38,336 nucleotides of DNA, from assembly GCA_025356815.1 (NCBI GenBank), contig JANXQL010000146.1:1-38336 (forward strand), given 5' to 3'. The notes below the pieces were generated by a model. That model was given only the letters and a program-made list of their open reading frames with translations, ran no database searches and had not been told where the DNA came from. A program made the position numbers and the translations under genes. Positions 1-8,394 of this stretch are shown here, in pieces. This DNA is from Pseudomonadota bacterium (GTDB lineage Bacteria; Pseudomonadota; Gammaproteobacteria; Steroidobacterales; Steroidobacteraceae). Position 1 is the first letter of the stretch. The number at the start of each line of letters is the position of its first letter.

Positions 1-647
1 CTTTATCGGAGCGGGTTCAGTCGCTCCGGCCTGTCTGAGCGGTGCTTCGCGGCGAGGGACGTCGCAGGGTGAATGCACAACATGGTCGTCGCCGTACCCG
101 ACACCAGCATGAACCGGGAACCCTAACCCCGATCCAGTCTCCGCATTCGCATGCGGGCTGGTGGCCTCCATAGCCTAGGTGCGGCCAAGGACAAAGTTAC
201 CAAAGCCACAGGGAGGGGCGTCAAGGCAAAGTTGCGAAACTGCTTCGCGCCCCGGGCCTCCGCGCGGGGGCCTGTCCTCATGAGGAGAGGAGAGGGGAAA
301 CGGGGCCAGCTGAGGCGCCCCGGAGAGCCCCGGAGGCCGGTCATGCCGACCCCCGGGGCCATGCCCTTGGCGCTACGCGCGGCGCCGCTGGGGTGCCGCG
401 GGGGCTACGGTTGCGGGCGTCCGCGGACCGTCCAGAGCAAGGCAGACCTCGACCTCGGGCGGGGCGTGTCCTTCCTCGCCCTGTTCGGGGCGCCAAATAT
501 TTCGCGAGCCTTTCCCGAAGTCCACTGGCTGCCGCTTTCTCTGTCGGGAATTGACCCGATGCGGACGTATGCGTGTGACCGCTGCCGGGCTTCCACAATC
601 GTCGGTAGCGCCTCAAATGGTCGTCGGTTGCACGAATTCCTCGAAAG
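1..647. other. No gene recognised
   Basis: I find no coding region I can defend here. Several open frames cross the stretch on both strands, but their translations are arginine/proline-rich and match no family I recognise. The plus-strand frame that runs into the antitoxin gene has no convincing start or homology before position 688. This may be decayed or non-coding DNA at the edge of an accessory region. Confidence 0.5.
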
Positions 648-663
648 TGATATCGTGATATCA
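648..663. promoter_or_regulatory. Palindromic operator candidate for the FitAB-like module
   Basis: TGATATC-GT-GATATCA is a perfect 7-bp inverted repeat ending 24 bases before the antitoxin GTG start. FitA/VapB-type ribbon-helix-helix antitoxins are known to repress their own operons through short AT-rich inverted repeats just upstream. Position and symmetry fit such an autoregulatory site. That it is bound by the antitoxin is inference. Confidence 0.5.
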
Positions 664-687
664 TGGATCTATTTGGAGTCCTTTCCA

Positions 688-936
688 GTGGCCCAATTCG
701 TTGTGCGGGATATCGAGGAAGACGTGAAGGTCAGGCTCAAGCGACTTGCTGAGCGGCACGGCCGCAGTATGGAGGAGGAGATCAGACAAATTCTCCGCAA
801 CGCAGCCAAGGAGTCCAGTCGACCGATTGCGCGGATCGGATCGCGAATCGCCGCGCGATTCAGCGGCAAAGGGCTGGTGGCGGATTTGCCGGAGCTGCGG
901 GGGCAAGTCGCACGGCCTGCGGATCTCGAGCAGTGA
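688..936 (+). CDS. FitA-like ribbon-helix-helix antitoxin
   Basis: An 82-residue protein. Residues 1-40 (start VAQFVVRDIEEDVKVRLKRL, then a basic helix containing RHGRSMEEEIRQIL) match the FitA/Arc-like ribbon-helix-helix domain that dimerises and binds DNA. The C-terminal half would wrap around and inhibit the toxin. The GTG at 688 is chosen because the domain begins there and GGAG lies at 675-678; the same frame is open much further upstream without homology. The stop overlaps the toxin start (GTGA at 933-936), the usual coupled arrangement of a type II toxin-antitoxin operon. The palindrome at 648-663 probably serves autoregulation. Confidence 0.85.
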   Translation: MAQFVVRDIEEDVKVRLKRLAERHGRSMEEEIRQILRNAAKESSRPIARIGSRIAARFSGKGLVADLPELRGQVARPADLEQ

Positions 937-1358
937 TCGTGATTGACACGAACGTGCTTTCGGCGCTGATGCGCGAGGTGCCGGATCAGCCGGTGATTGA
1001 GTGGCTGGATCGCCAAGCTGCAGAGTCGATCTGGATTACCAGCATCACAGTCTTTGAGGCTCGGCTGGGGCTGGCGCTGCTGCCCAAGGGGAGGCGCCGA
1101 CAGACCCTCGAATCCGCCTTCGATAGCCTCGTGGTTGACGACCTTGAGGGTCGCGTACTGGACTTTGATCGACCTGCCGCCGAGGCTGCGGCGCAGCTTG
1201 CGGCTGGACGACAGCGAAAAGGACAGACGATTGATATCCGCGATACGCAGATTGCTGGGATTGTCATCGCACGTCGCGCGGCACTTGCAACCCGAAACGT
1301 CAGACACTTTTCGGATCTGACTATTGGCCTCATCAATCCCTGGGATTTTCATCGATGA
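933..1358 (+). CDS. FitB/VapC-like PIN-domain toxin ribonuclease
   Basis: A 141-residue PIN-domain protein, the toxin partner of the upstream FitA-like antitoxin. PIN toxins are Mg2+-dependent ribonucleases that usually cut tRNA or rRNA sites. The acidic residues of the family are visible: Asp in IVIDTNVLSALM at the N-terminus, Glu in TVFEARLGL, and Asp in IDIRDTQIAGIVIARR, followed by the late ATRNVRHF motif. Length and motif order are typical of FitB, and nothing suggests inactivation. The GTG start overlaps the antitoxin stop by 4 bases, so the two are translationally coupled. The RNA target cannot be told from sequence. Confidence 0.87.
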   Translation: MIVIDTNVLSALMREVPDQPVIEWLDRQAAESIWITSITVFEARLGLALLPKGRRRQTLESAFDSLVVDDLEGRVLDFDRPAAEAAAQLAAGRQRKGQTIDIRDTQIAGIVIARRAALATRNVRHFSDLTIGLINPWDFHR

Positions 1359-1410
1359 CCGACTGCGTTTGGACCAGAGCTGTCCGATGCGAACGTCTGC
1401 AACGGGGTAG

Positions 1411-1887
1411 TCAGCCCAGCGCCCTTCGATACAAAATGCCTTCGCCGAAGCGTGTTGCTGAGACCCCAACGCTTTCGAAGCCACTAGCAACATAGAACTC
1501 CCTAGCATGGGGATTTCCAATGACGCACAACGCACTGGACCCAAGTGAGCGTGCCGCATCTTCGCAGTGCTTGACGAGTTGTTGGCCAATCCGTTGGCGC
1601 CACCTGCCTGGTTCGACGAATAGCCCGTCGAGTTCTGTGTCTCCATCCTGCCGCGGCAGGATCGCCGCGAATCCGACAATAGCATCGCCTTGCGTCGCGA
1701 CATAGACAAACCCAGATTCCAGTTGAGTACGTGGGATCTCGATAGCGTCTGGATGCACCAGTATGGCATCGCGGTCCCCCGCGTTTGCGAGCGAGGCTCG
1801 TCTCTGTATCGCCTCAAGAGCTTCGCGCTCGGATGGCAAGGCACAGCGAATTGAGATGGCTTCGAGCATTGGCGGCCGCATATCCAT
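1411..1887 (-). CDS. GNAT-family N-acetyltransferase
   Basis: A 158-residue single-domain GNAT protein, predicted to move an acetyl group from acetyl-CoA to an amine. The fold's landmarks are present: an N-terminal segment rich in E/A, the central strand GDAIVGFAAIL, the LDGLFVEP strand, and the acetyl-CoA pyrophosphate loop RWRQRIGQQL. The C-terminal ARSLGSSALCVIGNPHAREFYVASGFE is the usual NxxAxxFYxxxGF ending. The substrate is unknown. An alternative start lies six residues in (MLEAIS). It is convergent with the toxin-antitoxin pair and divergent from the broken kinase, with only about 20 bases between them. Confidence 0.8.
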   Translation of the reverse strand: MDMRPPMLEAISIRCALPSEREALEAIQRRASLANAGDRDAILVHPDAIEIPRTQLESGFVYVATQGDAIVGFAAILPRQDGDTELDGLFVEPGRWRQRIGQQLVKHCEDAARSLGSSALCVIGNPHAREFYVASGFESVGVSATRFGEGILYRRALG

Positions 1888-1891
1888 CTAG

Positions 1892-3432
1892 TTTAATCGA
1901 TGGCGATTGGTCTGTATGGAGCTGCCCCGCTTCCGTGGACAGGAACTGGCCGGCCACGAATTCGGACTTCTCATACCCGAGTTGGGCAGCGGCCATCCGG
2001 AAGGCTCGCTAGAACTGTTCATCGTGGCCGCCGATGCAGTCGCCGGCAGCGCTGGCCGCGAAGTCAGCGGCCGGCGCAAGGACGGCAGCATGGTCCCGCT
2101 GGAGATTGGGGGGACCGACATGTGGCTCGGCGGCAAGCGCCATGTCACCGCGGTGCTACGCGACGTCACTGCGCGGCGGCGCGTCGAGTCGGAACGCAAC
2201 GACGCGCTGGCGCTGGCGAAGAGGGCCAACCTTGCCAAGTCCGACTTCCTGTCCAGCATGGGCCACGAGCTGCGCACGCCGCTCAATGCGATCCTCGGCT
2301 TCGCGCGGTTGCTAGAAACGAGCTCCCAGCCGCCGACGCAGATCCAGAAGAGCGGCATCGAGCAGATCCTGCAGTCGGGCTGGTACCTGCTCGAGCTGAT
2401 CAACGAGATCCTCGATTTTGCGCTCATCGAATCGGGCAAGGCGACGCTGTCGCAAGAGGCAGTCTCGCCGGCCGACGTGATGCTGGAGTGCCAGGCGATG
2501 ATAGAGCCGCAAGCGAAGAAGCGCGGCATCACGCTCGCGCTTCCGTCGTTCGCGAGCGACCAATTCGTCGTCGCCGACCGTACGCAGCTGAAGCAGGTGC
2601 TGATCAACCTGTTGTTCAATGCGGTCAAGTACAACAATCCGGCAGGGTCCGTTGCGGTCGAGTGCACGCAGACGTCGACGGGCACGATCCGCATCGGGGT
2701 GCGTGATACCGGCGTGGGGCTGACGCCGGCCCAGTTGGCGCAATTGTTCCAGCCGTTCAACCGCCTCGGCAGCGACATGGGCAGCGAAGAGGGCACCGGC
2801 TCGGACTTGTGCTGACCAAGCGCCTGGTGGAGCGGATGGGCGGCGACATCGGCGTCGAGAGCGTTGCCGGGGTTGGCAGCCTGTTTTGGGTGGAATTCGC
2901 CCTGACCACCGCGCCCCGATTGCCATCGATAGGTCCTACTGTGGCGGAGCCTGAGCGTGCGTCGGCCGCTATCGATGCGCCGTGGCGTACGGTGCTGTAC
3001 GTCGAGGACAACTCGGCCAACCTCGCGCTGGTGCAGCAACTCATCGACCGCCGTGCGGACCTGAGCATGCTCAGTGCGGCGGAAGGGCAGCGGGGAATCG
3101 AATTGGCCAGCACCTTCAGGTGGGACGTGATCCTGATGGACATCGACCTGCCCGGGCCGAGGGGCCTGGCTGCTATGAAGATCCTGCGCGCCGACCCGGC
3201 GACGGCGCATATTCTGATCATTGCGGTACGCACCAACGCGATTCCGCGCGACATCGCGGCATGCCTCGAGGCGGGCTTCGACGCGTATCTCACCAAGCCC
3301 ATCAGGGTCAGCCACTTCATGGACACGCTGGATCGCGCGCTGCAGGCGGCGGCGGCATCCGCGAACACAACCTCGCAGGCCACTGCTGACTCGGCTGCGA
3401 GTCTGGCTGTGGCCGTGGCAGACGAAACCCGA
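1892..3432 (+). pseudogene. Hybrid sensor histidine kinase, truncated and frameshifted
   Basis: In order: the back half of a PAS domain (ELAGHEFGLLIPE to VLRDVTARRR), the HisKA H-box (SSMGHELRTPLNAILGFARL, His codon at 2264), the HATPase N-box (LINLLFNAVKYNN) and G1 box (RDTGVGL). A REC domain follows (phospho-acceptor region VILMDIDLPGP, later YLTKPI). Two lesions are visible. The PAS domain lacks its N-terminal part, because the frame is closed by TAG at 1889. One base is missing between 2800 and 2801 in the GTGIGL box, so the first frame ends at TGA 2813-2815 while homology continues from LTKRLVERMGGDIG in the next frame. The receiver has Arg (AVRTNA) where a Ser/Thr is expected. A cytoplasmic signalling protein that is very probably non-functional; a sequencing error could explain the frameshift but not the truncation. 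Confidence 0.8.
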
Positions 3433-3434
3433 GC

Positions 3435-3632
3435 GGTGAAGCCGATATCACCAAAGCAGCGGGCAGATTGCAGGCCGCGGGCGTCATTCGCTATCGGCGC
3501 GGCCACATCACGGCGCTCGATCGCTTCGGGCTCGAGACCCGCTCCTGCGAGTGCTACTCGGTCGTGAAGAGGGAAATGATCCGACTGCTTCCGGACGGGC
3601 TGAGCCGCCAGCGCGTGCCAGACGCCGCCTGA
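3435..3632 (+). pseudogene. C-terminal HTH fragment of a Crp/Fnr-type regulator
   Basis: Read in the frame ending at TGA 3630-3632, this gives about 65 residues with the hallmark end of one Crp/Fnr subgroup: ITKAAGRLQAAGVIRYRRGH, then ITALDRFGLETRSCECYSVV. This covers the recognition helix, the wing, and the conserved Cys-x-Cys-Tyr tail. The cyclic-nucleotide-binding domain and the first HTH helix are absent, and no start codon with homology precedes it. It abuts the tail of the broken kinase, where the receiver homology stops, so a deletion or recombination probably joined the remains of two genes. Confidence 0.72.
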
Positions 3633-3970
3633 GCCCTGGCGCGGCGAGAGGTCATTCTTGGGTTGCGCGGGCGTGAGAGTTGAAGGCGCTCAACGGGACC
3701 CTGCCTTCGCCCTGGCACGATGCGCTGCGGATGTACCGAATTTCCGCTCGGGCCATTTGTTGCTATACGAGATATTGGATTGAGCAAGGTTCGCTGCGGC
3801 GAGTGGCGTCTGCCGACGCGTGGGTGTGGTGAAGGCTGCAATCCGATCGTGCGCTATTTGGCCCTTCGGGTGCCTCCAGAGCCGTGAACGCGTTCAGTTT
3901 CGGCAGCTGCGACGAGCACGTTACCAGCCACTGTGCTGTGAGCGACCGTTCGTGCTGCGGAGGTGACGTG
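3633..3970. other. Intergenic, no gene recognised
   Basis: No frame on either strand gives a recognisable protein. The stretch leads into the ribosome binding site GGAGGTGA at 3959-3966 of the next gene. A short AT-richer patch around 3760-3780 might hold its promoter, but I cannot pick convincing -35 and -10 boxes. Confidence 0.4.
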
Positions 3971-4549
3971 ATGTACGCGACGAATCGTAATCGCATGCGA
4001 TGGAGGGCCACGGTTGCGATGGCCATTGTGGCGGTGTTGCCACGGCTGGTCGACGCGGCCTCGGTCGTTGGCGCGGCCTCTTGCGGCGCCGACTCCGCGC
4101 CGGTTCGGCAGACGCAGGACTCTGTTAAGGCCGGCCGCGGCGGGCTCAGCGGAGATTCCGGGCAATCGTCCGCCGTGCTGGCCAGGCCATTCACGTCGCG
4201 GCCCGGCGACATCGCGAACGCTCGTCCTCTGGCGGGTCCGTTTGGCTTGCAGGCGACGCAAGGCGTCGGCCCCTTGCCGCCCGCACCGTCGCGAGCAGGT
4301 TTGGCTGACATTCCGTTGCAACTGACGCTCACGGACCCGCAGATTCGGGCCATCAACGCGGAGTATCAAGCTCAGTCGCTCAACGCCGTGTTCGGCGCAT
4401 TCGACGACGTCATCGTGGTCGCGCCGGCTTGGGAGGCGCCAATGCGCGACGTCACGCGCGAAGTGTGGGGCGGGCTTGCAGCGCCCGTGTGGGCTATCCT
4501 GCATCCCGCCCAGGCATGGCGAATCTTCCTGCCCGTTCCGCCGCGTTGA
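3971..4549 (+). CDS. Predicted exported protein of unknown function
   Basis: A 192-residue protein with a basic N-terminus followed by a hydrophobic stretch ([19 protein letters not shown]), consistent with a Sec signal peptide cleaved near residue 28. The start at 3971 is chosen for the strong Shine-Dalgarno GGAGGTGA seven bases upstream; the longer frame from 3884 lacks one and would bury the signal peptide. The middle is Gly/Pro/Ser-rich and low in predicted structure. The C-terminal third looks folded ([20 protein letters not shown] and a Trp-rich end). I recognise no family. Confidence 0.55.
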   Translation: MYATNRNRMRWRATVAMAIVAVLPRLVDAASVVGAASCGADSAPVRQTQDSVKAGRGGLSGDSGQSSAVLARPFTSRPGDIANARPLAGPFGLQATQGVGPLPPAPSRAGLADIPLQLTLTDPQIRAINAEYQAQSLNAVFGAFDDVIVVAPAWEAPMRDVTREVWGGLAAPVWAILHPAQAWRIFLPVPPR

Positions 4550-4777
4550 CGCAGTGGGGCTGCTTGAGGCGTTCTGGCGGGCGCAGGCCGAGCTGATCGA
4601 GGAGCGCGAGCTGAGCGCGACCGGGTCGTGCGACACAGCGGATGCGCAGCTCGCGGGGCGGCGAGGTGGCGGTTGGCAGGACGACGCTGCGTGCTGGCCT
4701 GGTGGCGCCATCTGCCCAAACGGTCGACGCTCGTCATTCGGCGCTGCGGCGAGCGTCATCCAGGGCGGGTCATGTGC

Positions 4778-5305
4778 TCAGTGGGGCTCGTTGGTGCCGC
4801 TATTCGCGTTCAGAAGTTCGTAGGCCGCCTGCTGACCGGTTCTTGCGGCCGTCATCGCCGGCGTCTCGCCTCTATAGTTGCGCAACGCTCGATTGGCGCC
4901 ATGGTCCAACAGAGCCTGTATCGCTGCCAGGTGACCTGCAAACGCGGCGCTGTGCAGCGGCGCGTACCCCTGCGGCTCGGTCTGCGCATTGACGTCCGCA
5001 CCGACCTTCAGCAGCGTATCGCAGATCGCCGCGTGCCCGTTCATCGCAGCTGCGTGCAGGGGTGTGAAGCGGTTGCCGTGGGCGGCGCGCGGATCGGCAC
5101 TGACCGGCGGCGCGAGCAGATAGAGCACGAGCTCTGTGCTGCCCGACGCCGCTGCGAAGTGGAGGGAGGTGAGTTTCGCCGGGTCGTCGCCCATGCGCAC
5201 GAACGCGGGCCCGTGCAACTTGGCGAGACGATCCAGGGATGCCAGGTCTCTCGCCTCCAAACTGCGCCTCAGAGCCTCGTCATCAGGGGACTCGTCGGCT
5301 GTCAT
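4778..5305 (-). CDS. Ankyrin-repeat protein
   Basis: A 175-residue protein made largely of four ankyrin repeats, which mediate protein-protein contacts. Consensus pieces are clear: LTSLHFAAASGSTELVLYLL, FTPLHAAAMNGHAAICDTLL, YAPLHSAAFAGHLAAIQALL, and a weaker last repeat ETPAMTAARTGQQAAYELL. The ATG at 5305 is chosen because homology-like sequence begins with MTADESPDDEALRR; the much longer open frame upstream is Arg-rich and overlaps the neighbouring gene. No signal peptide is visible, so it is probably cytoplasmic. The partner is unknown. Confidence 0.78.
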   Translation of the reverse strand: MTADESPDDEALRRSLEARDLASLDRLAKLHGPAFVRMGDDPAKLTSLHFAAASGSTELVLYLLAPPVSADPRAAHGNRFTPLHAAAMNGHAAICDTLLKVGADVNAQTEPQGYAPLHSAAFAGHLAAIQALLDHGANRALRNYRGETPAMTAARTGQQAAYELLNANSGTNEPH

Positions 5306-5403
5306 GGTCGTCCCGCAGGGAACGTGCCGCGCAATGCTCTCTTCGAGCCGCCTGACCGGTGTTCGGCATCCGGTCAGCCGTTCGATTGAATCGCGCGAGT
5401 GCC

Positions 5404-5961
5404 TTACAGATTGCCTTCCTCGGCCTTCGCGAGCAGTTGCTTGGTGAGAGCTCGGAGCTTGTCGATGACGGTTCGGTTCGCCGTCGCCACGGGCGTCACG
5501 CCCAGCGTGCCGGTCCTGGCCGTGAACGCCAGCACGTGCCCGCCGTAGCCGGTGAGCAGGCGCCGGCCGATCGCCACGGCGATGTTGAACACGCAACTGG
5601 CAGATTTCTGCTGGTAGATGACGCTTACGTTCACGTACAGATAATCCGGCGCACCTTCCTTCAGCGTCCAGCCACTATCCGCCAGCACGCTCGCCGCCGT
5701 GTCCCGAACCTGCGTCGTCCCAACGTTGCACTCCTTCGCGTCGTCGCTGAGCGGCTCGATGACCAGGCCAACTGTCTTGGGCAGGGCCGTCGCATCGCTG
5801 GCGACGGCGTGCGCGATGCCCGTCGTGGCGAGCAGGATCGACGCAAGCACGACGCCGTGCCAGCCGGCGAGCGTCTGGCGCACTGGGGGCGGAAGATCGG
5901 TTGATGGTGAAATGCGGGCTACTCCCAAGTTGACGGGCGGATGCTGCGGAGCCGGACTCAA
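5404..5961 (-). CDS. Predicted secreted/periplasmic protein of unknown function
   Basis: A 185-residue protein with a hydrophobic segment GVVLASILLATTGIAHA at roughly residues 35-51 ending in a good signal-peptidase site (AHA). The unusually long N-region suggests translation may start downstream of 5961. The mature part has two cysteines (in AKECNVG and SASCVFN) that could form a disulfide, and a repeated pattern of beta-strand-like segments. I recognise no domain. It lies just upstream of the ankyrin gene on the same strand, about 100 bases apart, so the two may be co-transcribed. Confidence 0.55.
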   Translation of the reverse strand: MSPAPQHPPVNLGVARISPSTDLPPPVRQTLAGWHGVVLASILLATTGIAHAVASDATALPKTVGLVIEPLSDDAKECNVGTTQVRDTAASVLADSGWTLKEGAPDYLYVNVSVIYQQKSASCVFNIAVAIGRRLLTGYGGHVLAFTARTGTLGVTPVATANRTVIDKLRALTKQLLAKAEEGNL

Positions 5962-6164
5962 CTTACCTCATTCCGGCGGCGTTCTGTTGACCGCCGAAGG
6001 ACCCGCGGGGGCGCACTGTCGGTCGTGGATCGGGGCGGTACGTCGTGCGCGGGCAAGTTCAGCCGATTTGCATTTTTGAAACGCTTGAGCAGATCGAACG
6101 CCATGCTGACCTCTCAGCGTCATCCGCTCTGCAGCTGCGAAGACGTGGTGGTATGGTTGGGAGC

Positions 6165-6719
6165 ATGGCGCTCATGCCCCAGACGCGCGAACTGTTCGTG
6201 TTCCTCAAGAACAATCCCGGCGTGCGGGCCAGGATCGCTGCGCCGCACAACGGAACCATTCTGTACGCGGGCCAAATCCTCAAGCCCGCCTGGAAGGAAG
6301 TGGCCGATCTGAAGGCGCGTTTGCCGCAGCTGGCCAGCCGCAGGACGCTTCCTGAAGTGCTCGCGGCCATCACGCTGATCGGGCAACCGTTCACGGACCT
6401 GGCGCGGTGGGCGCAATCGATCGATGCCCTCGCGCCGTGGCCGCACCCCGAATGGCGGTCGAACGGTTACGTCGCCTGGCGCGCCTTGTCCGGCATCTTC
6501 GCGAGCAACGCGCGCGGGGCGGTCAGTTTTGTCATTGGCTCCGGCGTCACCCTGGGGCAGCAGCCGGGGGTGCAGCCGAAGGTGTTCGCCGCGACCGAAG
6601 TGTCGGTGCTGCTGCGCAATCCGCACGTCGACTCAACCACGCGCGACCTGCTCGAGTACTACCAACGATGCATCCGGTCGGGTCAGCCGGACCTGAGCGT
6701 AACGTTCATTCCTGCCTGA
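6165..6719 (+). CDS. Conserved-looking hypothetical protein
   Basis: A 184-residue protein starting MALMPQTRELFVFLKNNPGV. No signal peptide, membrane segment or recognised motif is visible, so it is likely soluble and cytoplasmic. The start at 6165 has TTGGGAG just upstream; an in-frame ATG at 6153 is an alternative. Balanced codon and residue use supports a real gene. It converges on the next minus-strand gene with 45 bases between stops. Function unknown. Confidence 0.5.
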   Translation: MALMPQTRELFVFLKNNPGVRARIAAPHNGTILYAGQILKPAWKEVADLKARLPQLASRRTLPEVLAAITLIGQPFTDLARWAQSIDALAPWPHPEWRSNGYVAWRALSGIFASNARGAVSFVIGSGVTLGQQPGVQPKVFAATEVSVLLRNPHVDSTTRDLLEYYQRCIRSGQPDLSVTFIPA

Positions 6720-6764
6720 GCTTGCGGCCTACGGTTGCCGCCCACCTGATCGGCGCCGCGGCCC

Positions 6765-7271
6765 TCAGTCGCCGAGCCGGGTGACCACCTGCGAGCGGCT
6801 CAGCGCCTCCTTGAGCGCCTCGGCGGTGCTGGCGGATGCGTTGGTCGCCAGCACGCGCTGGCAACCGTCGTCGATGGCGTTCAGGGCGACCTGCGGCGCG
6901 AACTGGTGCGGTCCCCGCAGGCTCGTGAGCAGGCGCGCGGTCGTGCCGTCAGTGTGCGAATTGAGCGCGGCGAGGATGTCCGTCCAGCCGGCGTTCGCCG
7001 CCTGCAGTCGCCGCACGGTGACCAGCAGTGCCGCGGCGGACTTGGCGCCGCTCTTCGGCGGCGGCGGGCTGTGTGGGGTGGCGGGAGCCGGTGCGCTTGC
7101 CTGTCGCGGCTCGCCACTTTTGAGCAGTCTTGCGAACTCCGAATTCGGATCGGGGGTATAGCGACCACCACCAGCGGTGCTGCGCGGGGTCCTTCGGCGG
7201 ATTAGCACGCGAACTAACACCGCCACGACGACCACGACGATCACGCCAGCGCCCATCATCGTCGGAGTCAT
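6765..7271 (-). CDS. Membrane-anchored hypothetical protein
   Basis: A 168-residue protein with one N-terminal transmembrane helix (GVIVVVVVAVLVRVLI, about residues 8-23) followed by a basic stop-transfer stretch RRRTPR. A Pro/Ala-rich linker (about 55-75) leads to a helical cytoplasmic domain with Leu/Ala-rich segments (LLVTVRRLQAANAGWTDIL). GGGAGA lies upstream of the ATG at 7271. No family is recognised; a signal-anchor topology with the C-terminus inside fits the charges. A regulator remnant lies immediately upstream on the same strand. Confidence 0.55.
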   Translation of the reverse strand: MTPTMMGAGVIVVVVVAVLVRVLIRRRTPRSTAGGGRYTPDPNSEFARLLKSGEPRQASAPAPATPHSPPPPKSGAKSAAALLVTVRRLQAANAGWTDILAALNSHTDGTTARLLTSLRGPHQFAPQVALNAIDDGCQRVLATNASASTAEALKEALSRSQVVTRLGD

Positions 7272-7339
7272 CGCTGTATCTCCCGGTGTCTAGCCTTCGA
7301 TGCGTAATGCAGCAAGACGGCTCGCGCGGCCGTATCGAT

Positions 7340-7508
7340 GGCCCGGGGCACGACAATGCGCTAGTCGATCGCGGTCCCCGACCAGCAGTCAAGGCAGCGC
7401 GAAGACCTGTGGCTCGAGCGCACAGGGGGCGCGGTCGGCGCGCAGCGCGATCCGGGCCAAGTCCAGCTCGAAACGACCGAATCGGTAAATCGCTATATCG
7501 CTGTTCAC
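7340..7508 (-). pseudogene. N-terminal fragment of a winged-helix (Trans_reg_C) regulator
   Basis: Reading the minus strand from a GTG at 7508 gives VNSDIAIYRFGRFELDLARI, then ALRADRAPCALEPQVFALP. This is the typical start of OmpR/CadC-type winged-helix regulators (YRFG-FELD...L-LEPQVF-LL). A TGA at 7389-7391 interrupts it, and the same frame continues recognisably as LLVGDRDRL beyond the stop. The recognition helix and all downstream domains are gone. A degraded gene start rather than a working protein. Confidence 0.68.
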
Positions 7509-7720
7509 AATCGACGTCATCAAGGACGTAGCGCACCGCCGACGTGCAGGCGCTCGCTGCCGGCAAGGCGGCCTTGACGGTGTCGCGCGGGCAGGGCGGG
7601 GCGCGGAGCGATCCGCTGCGTCGACCGTGCCCGCGGCTCGCGTTCGACGCAGGTCGGAGCAATCGCCGCCCGGACTCCTGAGGCTCTGCCGTCAGCCCGA
7701 TGGGCGCCCGTCCGTCCTGC

Positions 7721-8197
7721 TCACTCCCCTTGCGCCGCCGCGCGCATCGCGCCGAGGTCCAGCTTGGTCATCCGCGTCATCGCGGCCGTCGCGCGCGCGA
7801 CGCGCGCCGGATCCGGGTCACACATCAAGTCGCCGAGTCCGTCGGGCACCACCTGCCAAGACACGCCGAAGCGGTCCTTGAGCCAGCCGCACCGGCTTTC
7901 CTTGCCGCCGTCGCGCGTCAGCGCGTCCCAAAAATGATCGACCTCAGCAGCGTTGCGGGCCGCGATGGACAGGGACATCGCCTCGGAATGCTTGAACTGC
8001 GGTCCGCCGTTGAGCGCCTGGAAGCGGCGTCCGGCGAGGCGGAACTCGATCATCAGTGCAGTGCCTGCGGGGAACGGACCGCCCTCGCCGTAGCGTGCTA
8101 CGGCAGTGATCGCGGCATCGGGAAACAACGACACATAGAACGTGGCCGCGTCCTCGGCCTCGCCGTTGAACCACAGGCATGGTGCTATCTGGGCCAT
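7721..8197 (-). CDS. PhnB-like VOC-superfamily protein
   Basis: A 158-residue protein of the PhnB/3-demethylubiquinone-methyltransferase-like branch of the VOC (glyoxalase/dioxygenase fold) superfamily. Signature segments are APCLWFNGEAEDAATFYVSL, the RFQALNGGPQFKHSEAMSLS strand pair, and DRFGVSWQVVPDGLGDL. Members are small dimeric cytoplasmic proteins whose activity is usually unassigned. The ATG at 8197 is fixed by the strong Shine-Dalgarno GGAGGAG just upstream. The C-terminus ends in a basic helix (RVARATAAMTRMTKLDLG) common in this family. Confidence 0.85.
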   Translation of the reverse strand: MAQIAPCLWFNGEAEDAATFYVSLFPDAAITAVARYGEGGPFPAGTALMIEFRLAGRRFQALNGGPQFKHSEAMSLSIAARNAAEVDHFWDALTRDGGKESRCGWLKDRFGVSWQVVPDGLGDLMCDPDPARVARATAAMTRMTKLDLGAMRAAAQGE

Positions 8198-8394
8198 GGC
8201 ATTGCTCCTCCGTGAGCGGGTCGACGCCTCGGCAGGAGACTGGACGTCGGGCCCGCCGGGATCGCGCGGGTCCCCTAACCTAGGCTCGATGGGCCACGAA
8301 GTGCAAGCGACACGGGCAGCGGCGCGCAGCAGTGTCTGACGGGAATGGCGGGGCGAAGGCTCCCCAGTCCGGCGCCGCGGTCTGCGAATCGCCG

